Of a DNA stretch of 6,507 nt, positions 1 through 5,047 are shown piece by piece. Positions within the stretch are counted from its first letter, which is position 1. Each line of letters opens with the position of its first letter. The position numbers and the translations under genes are program-made. The notes under the pieces were generated by a model. That model was not told the origin of the DNA. It searched no databases and saw only the letters and a program-made list of their open reading frames with translations. This stretch comes from DASZHJ01 sp035581425 (lineage in GTDB: Bacteria; Pseudomonadota; Alphaproteobacteria; ATCC43930; CGMCC-115725), in assembly GCA_035581425.1 (NCBI GenBank), contig DATJVP010000079.1, positions 1 to 6,507 on the forward strand, given 5' to 3'.

Positions 1-607
1 GCTCGCGGAACGAGGCGAGCACGGCATCGCGTGTCGCCTCCGGGGCTCGCCCGAGCGCGCTCACCAGCTTGCGCAGGGAGGGCTCCGAATTGTCGGTGAG
101 CGACGGGGGCTCGCCCTCGGCGCCGCGCCCTCGCCATTCCGCCTGCAGCGCCGGCACCGTGGCCACCCCGCGTCGCCATGCAGAATAGAGGCGCTCCTCC
201 CAAAAGGGATCGCGCCGCCCGATGACGCCGGCCGCGACGAATACTGCCGCGGGCAAGCCCAGGGTCCGGAGCGCCGGCAGCGCATACTCCGCCGTATCCG
301 CCCAACCGTCGTCGATGGTGACGAGAAGCGGGTGCCGCGGCAATGCGACCCCCTCGAGAGCATCCAGCACCTGATCGAGCGAGACGACGGAATAATGTCG
401 CCGCAAGAATTCCAGTGCCTCCGCGAAGAGCGTGTCCGAGATCGTGTATTCGGGATCGGCTCCCGCCCAACGGGGATCGCCCAGCGATAGCACCCGGTGA
501 AACATCACGACCGTCAGGCGATTACGGTCCCTGAGACGATGCAACGCACCGAGGGCGCCGGATGCATAGGCGAGCCTGCGCAGGGTTTCTTTCAGCGCGG
601 GAACCAT
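1..607 (-). CDS. Polysaccharide deacetylase (NodB/CE4-type), C-terminus cut off by left window edge
   Basis: About 202 residues are visible, from an ATG at 607-605 to the left edge with no stop. The family hydrolyses N- or O-acetyl groups on polysaccharides, usually with a bound divalent metal. Seen here: an N-terminal helix and strand ending in VVMFHRVL (His37), the usual opening of this family; then a strand with TIDDGW (Asp99, Asp100), the NodB motif 1 carrying catalytic base and metal ligand; then LPAAVFVAAG and the FWEERL stretch seen in longer export-locus deacetylases. The second metal motif (HxxxH type) would lie beyond the edge and cannot be checked. No signal peptide is evident, so location is unclear. 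The start is uncertain: an in-frame TTG at 643-641 has a better Shine-Dalgarno (AAGGGAG, 9 bases upstream). I prefer ATG 607 because such proteins usually have only about 20-30 residues before the HRLRxRxxLTVVMFHRV block. It is divergent from the glycosyltransferase operon. Confidence 0.88.
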   Translation of the reverse strand, partial: MVPALKETLRRLAYASGALGALHRLRDRNRLTVVMFHRVLSLGDPRWAGADPEYTISDTLFAEALEFLRRHYSVVSLDQVLDALEGVALPRHPLLVTIDDGWADTAEYALPALRTLGLPAAVFVAAGVIGRRDPFWEERLYSAWRRGVATVPALQAEWRGRGAEGEPPSLTDNSEPSLRKLVSALGRAPEATRDAVLASFRE

Positions 608-731
608 CCGAGCATTGTGCCGCAGCCCCCGCCGCGAAACCAACGGGTTCGTCTCCCTTGTGAATCCGTCGATTCCGCTCTAGAAGCTTGAGCGATCGTC
701 GCATTGAGCGCAGGTTCCGAGTCGCGGATCC
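608..731. promoter_or_regulatory. Divergent intergenic region, probable promoters for both flanking transcription units
   Basis: This is the only non-coding gap of any size in the window, so promoters of the leftward deacetylase gene and the rightward glycosyltransferase operon should lie here or extend into the coding ends. A small dyad GAATC-CGTC-GATTC sits at 662-675 and could be an operator half-site pair, but a 5-base arm can occur by chance. A weak sigma-70-like pair, TTGTGA at 658-663 and TCTAGA at 679-684 with 15-base spacing, is possible on the plus strand but the spacing is short. The glycosyltransferase start at 732 has no strong Shine-Dalgarno. I see no riboswitch or terminator. 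Confidence 0.4.
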
Positions 732-1676
732 ATGGAGTCGTCACAGCCGCTCGTAAGCGTCGTCCTTCCCTGCTTCAACGCGGAAGCGACGCTGGAGCGG
801 GCGCTGGCGTCGATCGCACAGCAGAATTACCGGCACCTCGAAGTGATCGCAGTCGATGACGGGAGCACCGACCGTACGCCCGACATATTGGAGTCGCGCG
901 CAGACGTCGTTCAGCGGGTGATCCGCTTGCCTCGCAATTGCGGCGCGGCTGCGGCGCGCAACGCAGGCCTCGCACGGGCCCAGGGCGAATACGTAGCGTT
1001 CCTCGACGCAGACGACGAGTGGCTGCCCGGCAAGCTCTCGCGGCAGGTGATTGCGATCGCGCCCCATCCCCGCATGACCTTCGTCTCCTGCAACGCGCGC
1101 GTGATCGATGCAGCGAATAAATCCGCCACGCCGGCCTTCCAGGATCTCTTGCCGGAGACGCCGGGCCAAGCCTGGAAGGTCCTGCTGGCCGATACCTTCG
1201 TCTGGACGCCGACGGTGCTCGCGCGCCGCGCGAGCCTTCTGGAGGTGAATGGCTTCGACGAATCCCTGGTGATCGCCGAGGATCAGGATCTCTGGATCCG
1301 GCTCGCGCTCCTCGGCGAGGTCGGCTTCATCGACGAGGTGCTCGCGGTGATCCACGAGCGTCCCGGCAGTCTCTCCAGTGCCGGCGCGCAGCTCATCCTC
1401 GACAACACGCTCGCGATGGTGCTTCGACACGTCCAGCTGCAGCGCCGCCGCCTCACATCGCGCGAGACCCGTCGCATTCTGGGGCGCCGTTACACGCGGA
1501 TCGGCCGCAACGTCTATCCGCAGCTTCCATTCCGTGGCGGCATGTTGCTGATTCGCGCAATGCTGTCCGGGTATCGGCCGTTCGAGAACCTCGTCTACCT
1601 CCTGCGAGCTTCGCCCGTGGCGCGGGGTCTCAAGGGGCGGCCGCGCAGACCTGAGGAAGGCGGATCGCTTGGCTGA
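732..1676 (+). CDS. Family 2 glycosyltransferase (GT-A fold)
   Basis: The 314-residue protein is a typical inverting GT2 enzyme that transfers a sugar from a nucleotide donor to a growing glycan on the cytoplasmic side. The opening strand VSVVLPCFNAEATLERAL (residues 8-25) is the standard GT2 start. VDDGSTD (41-47) binds the nucleotide, GAAAARNAGL (71-80) follows, and DADD (92-95) is the metal-binding DxD motif. AEDQDLWIRL (182-191) matches the ED/DxW region with the catalytic base and acceptor site. The C-terminal 100 residues are helical and basic (QLQRRRLTSRETRR) without clear membrane spans, so it is probably soluble or peripheral. Sugar and acceptor cannot be told from sequence. It is first in a three-gene operon; its last codons overlap the next gene by 8 bases. 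The ATG at 732 lacks a strong ribosome site, but the conserved strand starts within 8 residues, so the start is unlikely to lie further in. Confidence 0.95.
   Translation: MESSQPLVSVVLPCFNAEATLERALASIAQQNYRHLEVIAVDDGSTDRTPDILESRADVVQRVIRLPRNCGAAAARNAGLARAQGEYVAFLDADDEWLPGKLSRQVIAIAPHPRMTFVSCNARVIDAANKSATPAFQDLLPETPGQAWKVLLADTFVWTPTVLARRASLLEVNGFDESLVIAEDQDLWIRLALLGEVGFIDEVLAVIHERPGSLSSAGAQLILDNTLAMVLRHVQLQRRRLTSRETRRILGRRYTRIGRNVYPQLPFRGGMLLIRAMLSGYRPFENLVYLLRASPVARGLKGRPRRPEEGGSLG
1653..1660 (+). promoter_or_regulatory. Shine-Dalgarno that decides the TTG start of the acyltransferase
   Basis: GAGGAAGG lies inside the 3' end of the glycosyltransferase gene, 8 bases before the TTG at 1669. 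It is the best ribosome-binding site in the window. No ATG or GTG in that frame occurs nearby; the first in-frame ATG lies about 90 codons in, inside the conserved domain. This supports TTG as the true initiator. Confidence 0.75.
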
Positions 1677-2748
1677 GCTCGGCAGCGGTCTCGTCTCGCA
1701 TGTCGTCTCGCCGGACAGCCTGACCGACAACGAACTCGCGGCATGGCGTCGCGCTCGAGAGGCGCACCCGGCGCTGGGCTCGCCGTTTTTTTCCGCGAGC
1801 TTCACCCGCGCGGTGGCGCGCGTGCGACATGACGTCAGAGTTTGCGTGATCGGAAGCGAGGGCAAGCCCGTCGCATTTCTTCCGCTTCAGTTTGGCAGCG
1901 GCACGCGGCGGGTGCTCGGCGCCGCGGAACCCGTGGGTGGCGAGATGTCCGACTATTTTGGTCTTATCGCGCCGCCGGGATTCAAGATCGAGGCGCGGAC
2001 CTTGCTCTCGATGGCGAAGCTTACGGCTATCAACTTCCGAAACCTCCCGGAAGAAGAGCTCTCGTTCGGGCTCGACGGCGAGCAGCCGGAGCGTGGCCAT
2101 CGCATTGAGATCGGAGCAGATGTGGGGGAGTATTGGGAGAGGTTACGGCAAGAGAATGAGAGTTTCGCGCGCGAGCTCGAGCGGCGCGAGCGCCGGATCG
2201 TCGAGGCATTGGGGCCTCTCGACTTCACCTTCAATGTCGCGGACCCCGAGCGGGAGCTGGATCGGCTCGTCGCCATGAAGCGAGCGCAATACAGAGAGAC
2301 GGGCGTTCCCGATGCGCTCGCCGAGCCTTGGCAGCGTCATCTGCTGACGTTGCTCGCGGCCTCGGCCGACGCCGATTGCGCGGGCTCGCTCGCGACGCTT
2401 AATGCCGGGGGTCATTGGGTCGCTTCGCACTTCGGCCTGCGCAGTGGGACAACACTTCACTATTGGTTCCCCATCTTCAATCCGGCGCTTGCGAAGTTCG
2501 GGCCCGGTCACTTGCTGCTGAAGCACGTCATCGATGGCTGTGCCGCCGCGGGTATTCGTACGATCGATCGCGGGTCGGGGGAACAGTCGCACAAATCCGC
2601 GTACGTGACAGTGCCGCGCCTTTATTATAGGGGTTGCTGGCACGATGGGAGCACACGCGCGGTCATGTATCGTGGGCTGCAGTCACTGGCGTGGCGTTGG
2701 CAGAAGCACCGCCGCGCGGCGGGTGCGGCCGGCAACCGAGAGCCGTGA
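1669..2748 (+). CDS. GNAT-family acyltransferase, CelD/BcsL type (Acetyltransf_6-like)
   Basis: This is a 359-residue protein of the CelD/BcsL-like group, which has two GNAT folds in tandem, resembles FemAB and recurs in polysaccharide loci. The N-terminal half shows the hallmark SPFFSASFTRAVARV (38-52), then VAFLPLQF (68-75) and a GGEMSDYFGL segment near 90-98. The C-terminal GNAT half has HWVASHFGL (249-257), HYWFPIFNPALAKFGPGHLLL (from 264; the GPG turn and following helix fit acyl-CoA binding) and the closing IDRGSGEQSHKSAY (299-312), which matches the family's DxGxGxxxxK pattern. The presumed role is transfer of an acyl group to a sugar or other locus product in the cytoplasm; donor and acceptor are unknown. 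The tail (RWQKHRRAAGAAGNREP) is basic and probably disordered. Start is TTG. It overlaps the upstream gene by 8 bases and the downstream gene by 4 (GTGA), so translational coupling is likely. Confidence 0.88.
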   Translation: MAELGSGLVSHVVSPDSLTDNELAAWRRAREAHPALGSPFFSASFTRAVARVRHDVRVCVIGSEGKPVAFLPLQFGSGTRRVLGAAEPVGGEMSDYFGLIAPPGFKIEARTLLSMAKLTAINFRNLPEEELSFGLDGEQPERGHRIEIGADVGEYWERLRQENESFARELERRERRIVEALGPLDFTFNVADPERELDRLVAMKRAQYRETGVPDALAEPWQRHLLTLLAASADADCAGSLATLNAGGHWVASHFGLRSGTTLHYWFPIFNPALAKFGPGHLLLKHVIDGCAAAGIRTIDRGSGEQSHKSAYVTVPRLYYRGCWHDGSTRAVMYRGLQSLAWRWQKHRRAAGAAGNREP

Positions 2749-4235
2749 CCGATCCGGCGTCAAGCCTCCGCCAACAGATGGCGCGGGGTGCCATCTGGAT
2801 GATGCTGCAGCGTGTCGCGATCCGCATCATCGGTCTCGCCAGTACCGTCGTTTTGGCGCGAGTGCTGATCCCCGGCGATTTCGGCTTGGTCGCGCTCGCA
2901 ACGGGTTTTCAAGCCGTGATCGAATCCGTGGCGGAGCTCGGCTTCGATCTCGCGCTCGTCCAAAGGCAGACCAGCGATCGCGCCGCCTATGACACCGCCT
3001 GGACGCTGAACGTCATCCGCGGGCTGTTGATCGCGGCAATCCTGCTGGGTACGGCCGATCCGGTCGCGAGCTTCTACGGGGATGATCGGCTCGCGGCGAT
3101 CTTGCGCTGGCTTGCACTCGGCCCCTTCGTCGCCGGCGTCGCGAACATTGGCACTGTAGAGTTCCATCGCGATCTCCGCTTCGACGTGGAGTTCCGGCTC
3201 GCTGTCTGGAGCAAGATCGCGGCGGTGCTCGTGACGGTACCCTGGGCTCTCTGGCGACATGATTACTGGGCTCTGGTCGGTGGCATTCTCGCGGGCAAGG
3301 TCGTGGCGTCGGCGCTGAGCTATGTCGTTCATCCCTATCGCCCCAGATTTTCATTGGCCGACATCCGGGGCTTCCTTCACTTCTCGAGCTGGCTCTCCAT
3401 CAACAATCTCATCGGCGCGATCAAGGCGCGGCTGGACGCGCTCGTGGTGGGAAAGCTGCTGGGCGCCTCGGCGCTCGGCATCTACAGCGTCGCCTTCGAG
3501 ATCTCCAACCTCATCACCAGCGAGCTCATGTGGCCCATCGCTCGCGTGGTGTTCTCGGGATTTGCGAGGCTCGCCGACAAGCCCGCTGAGCTTGCGCGCG
3601 GATACACGGATCTCCTCGCTACCCTCATTCTGGTGGCCGTTCCCATGGCGGTTGGCATTGGGCTCACGGCGGAATTCATCGTGCAGATTTTCCTCGGCGG
3701 GCAATGGGAGGGCGCCATCCCGCTCATCCGGATCCTCGCCATATTCGGCGTCCTGAATTTCGCGACCGCAAACAGCCAGGCGATCTTTCTCGCATTGGGA
3801 CGCGCGGATCTCGTGGCCCTCGCCAATTTGCCGGCGTTCATTCTTCTGCCGCCGCTCCTTATATGGGCGAGCGCCGAATACGGTCTCGTGGGCGCGGCCT
3901 GGGCCATGTTGGCCGATGGCGCCGTCAACCTCGTCGCGAATTTGGCGATCATGCGGCGCCAGGTTGCGGTCTCGCTGCTGGAGCTCCTCGCCGCCGTCTG
4001 GCGTCCCTTGCTCGCGACCCTGGGCATGGTCGCCGGTGTCGTCCCGCTCATGGCGGCATGGCCAAAGGCTGCAACGGCGCTCGCGCTCATCCCCCAATTC
4101 ATCTGCATCGCCGGCATCGGTGCGGCGATCTACGTCTCGATCGTCCTCGCGTTGTGGCGGATCGCGGGTGCGCCGAACGGGCCGGAGCGGCAGCTCTTAT
4201 CCGCGCTGGGACTGAAGCGTGCCTCCGATCTCTAA
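2745..4235 (+). CDS. Polysaccharide flippase, MOP superfamily (Wzx/WzxC-like)
   Basis: This inner-membrane transporter has 496 residues and about 14 hydrophobic spans by eye, the usual size and topology for flippases that carry lipid-linked repeat units to the periplasmic face. The N-terminus is typical: an amphipathic lead (LRQQMARGAIWMML), then STVVLARVLIPGDFGLVALA (33-52) and ELGFDLALVQ (64-73), the signature opening of the polysaccharide-transporter family. The central SINNLIGAIKARLDALVVGK and LGASALGIYSVAFEISNL blocks also match. I chose GTG 2745 because it overlaps the acyltransferase stop as GTGA and puts the hallmark sequence near the start; the upstream ATG at 2634 would add 37 residues of unrelated, non-membrane sequence. 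Met12 (2778) is a less likely alternative. It is the last gene of its operon, ends in TAA, and its stop overlaps the stop of the convergent protease gene. Substrate is unknown. Confidence 0.92.
   Translation: MTDPASSLRQQMARGAIWMMLQRVAIRIIGLASTVVLARVLIPGDFGLVALATGFQAVIESVAELGFDLALVQRQTSDRAAYDTAWTLNVIRGLLIAAILLGTADPVASFYGDDRLAAILRWLALGPFVAGVANIGTVEFHRDLRFDVEFRLAVWSKIAAVLVTVPWALWRHDYWALVGGILAGKVVASALSYVVHPYRPRFSLADIRGFLHFSSWLSINNLIGAIKARLDALVVGKLLGASALGIYSVAFEISNLITSELMWPIARVVFSGFARLADKPAELARGYTDLLATLILVAVPMAVGIGLTAEFIVQIFLGGQWEGAIPLIRILAIFGVLNFATANSQAIFLALGRADLVALANLPAFILLPPLLIWASAEYGLVGAAWAMLADGAVNLVANLAIMRRQVAVSLLELLAAVWRPLLATLGMVAGVVPLMAAWPKAATALALIPQFICIAGIGAAIYVSIVLALWRIAGAPNGPERQLLSALGLKRASDL
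4232..4235. other. Convergent stop-codon overlap
   Basis: The four bases CTAA hold TAA (4233-4235) for the plus-strand flippase and TAG (4234-4232) for the minus-strand protease. There is no spacer, and no hairpin followed by a T-run is visible on either strand nearby, so any transcription termination must occur inside the opposite coding sequence or use Rho. Confidence 0.9.
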
Positions 4236-5047
4236 TGCCAACACGCGATGTGGACGACGGAATCGCCCCAGCGCTGCATCCTCATTTCAGGGGTCAAGCT
4301 CTCCCGGGGATCGGCGAGCCGATGCGCGATGCGGTTTTTCTCTAAGAACTCGAGAGTGACCGCATTGGGGATCGCAAAGGCAACGTTCCGTACGACGCGA
4401 TGGCTCTGCCGGTAGGTTGCGACGGTATCGACCTGCTGGGAGACGATGCCGATTACCGCGCCGAACTCGTCGAGCAAGGGGCTACCGCTGTGGCCGGGAT
4501 GGACCTCGCCGAGAAATTGAAAGAGCGGGCGCGTCCCGGCAATTTCGCTGGGGCGCGCCTTGGCGGATGTGATCGACGGTATCTGCCGCGATAGCCCGTA
4601 GACGGGAAATCCGATGACGGAAAGGTCGGAGGCATCGACCCGATTCAAGGTCCGCTCGAAGCTCAGCGGCGCCGCGGAGACGATGTCTCCTTGCAACACC
4701 GCGAGATCGTGCGCGGGATCGCTCGCGCTGACCCGGACGAAGGCGGGGCTGGCATCTTCGCGACCGACTTCCGCGGTGATGAGATTGCATCCCCCGATAA
4801 CGTGGTAATTCGTGACGATGGCGCGCTCGGAGACGAAGAACCCTGTTCCCTGTCTTTCGACCCGTTTGCCTCTGAGCGCCGGGTCGAGCGGCGGATTGAG
4901 TCCCCTGAGGATATAGCGCTCTCGTTCGCCGTCGTCCGGCGGCGTAGAATCCTCGGCGACGACCGACGGCAGCTTCGCCGCGCGCGGACCTTCGGCCGAG
5001 AGCACGAGTGCCGCAAGCAGAAGCGCTGCGCGCGCCCACGCGATCAT
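4232..5047 (-). CDS. Secreted trypsin-like serine protease (Trypsin_2/S1C-type, no PDZ)
   Basis: The 271-residue protein begins with a clear signal peptide: MIAWAR, a hydrophobic core at 7-18, and a likely cleavage near residues 18-24. The chymotrypsin-fold catalytic triad is complete: His82 in TNYHVIGGC, Asp114 in DPAHDLAVL, and Ser187 in GHSGSPLLD, followed by GAVIGIVSQ. The AIPNAVTLEFL segment is the usual end of the protease domain. No PDZ domain follows, only about 30 residues ending in HIACWH, so it is not a full DegP/HtrA. The mature chain has exactly two cysteines: Cys87, just after the catalytic His, and Cys269, third from the end. The start ATG 5047 overlaps the upstream stop as ATGA and has no good Shine-Dalgarno, pointing to reinitiation after the ligase-like gene. 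An ATG at 5161 would bury the signal peptide. It should act in the periplasm; the substrate is unknown, with proteins of the polysaccharide export route an obvious possibility. Confidence 0.9.
   Translation of the reverse strand: MIAWARAALLLAALVLSAEGPRAAKLPSVVAEDSTPPDDGERERYILRGLNPPLDPALRGKRVERQGTGFFVSERAIVTNYHVIGGCNLITAEVGREDASPAFVRVSASDPAHDLAVLQGDIVSAAPLSFERTLNRVDASDLSVIGFPVYGLSRQIPSITSAKARPSEIAGTRPLFQFLGEVHPGHSGSPLLDEFGAVIGIVSQQVDTVATYRQSHRVVRNVAFAIPNAVTLEFLEKNRIAHRLADPRESLTPEMRMQRWGDSVVHIACWH

Noticed and set aside
61..363. Minus-strand 100-codon frame at the left end
   Set aside because: It is out of frame with the deacetylase, whose TIDDGW and FHRVL motifs lie in another frame on the same strand; the product is an Arg/Ser-rich shadow.
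658..684. Sigma-70-like promoter TTGTGA-15-TCTAGA
   Set aside because: The spacing is short and both boxes are imperfect; it is noted only as a possibility within the intergenic region, not as a separate feature.
679..735. Cluster of six-base palindromes (TCTAGA, AAGCTT, GGATCC, CCATGG) resembling a cloning polylinker
   Set aside because: The sites are spread over 57 bases, the flanks belong to the same pathway, and composition does not change, so chance is the simpler reading than a construct junction.
741..1865. Long minus-strand open frame (374 codons) across the glycosyltransferase
   Set aside because: It lies opposite a gene with clear GT2 motifs. Its product is Arg/Ala/Glu-rich with no domain pattern, as expected for an antisense shadow in G+C-rich DNA.
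2634..2744. Upstream ATG extension of the flippase
   Set aside because: The extra 37 residues are polar and unlike flippase N-termini, and would overlap the acyltransferase by 115 bases; GTG 2745 gives the usual GTGA junction.
3351..4097. Minus-strand open frame (248 codons) across the flippase
   Set aside because: The translation is highly charged and low in hydrophobic residues, and mirrors the membrane codons of the flippase; no start site or domain supports it.
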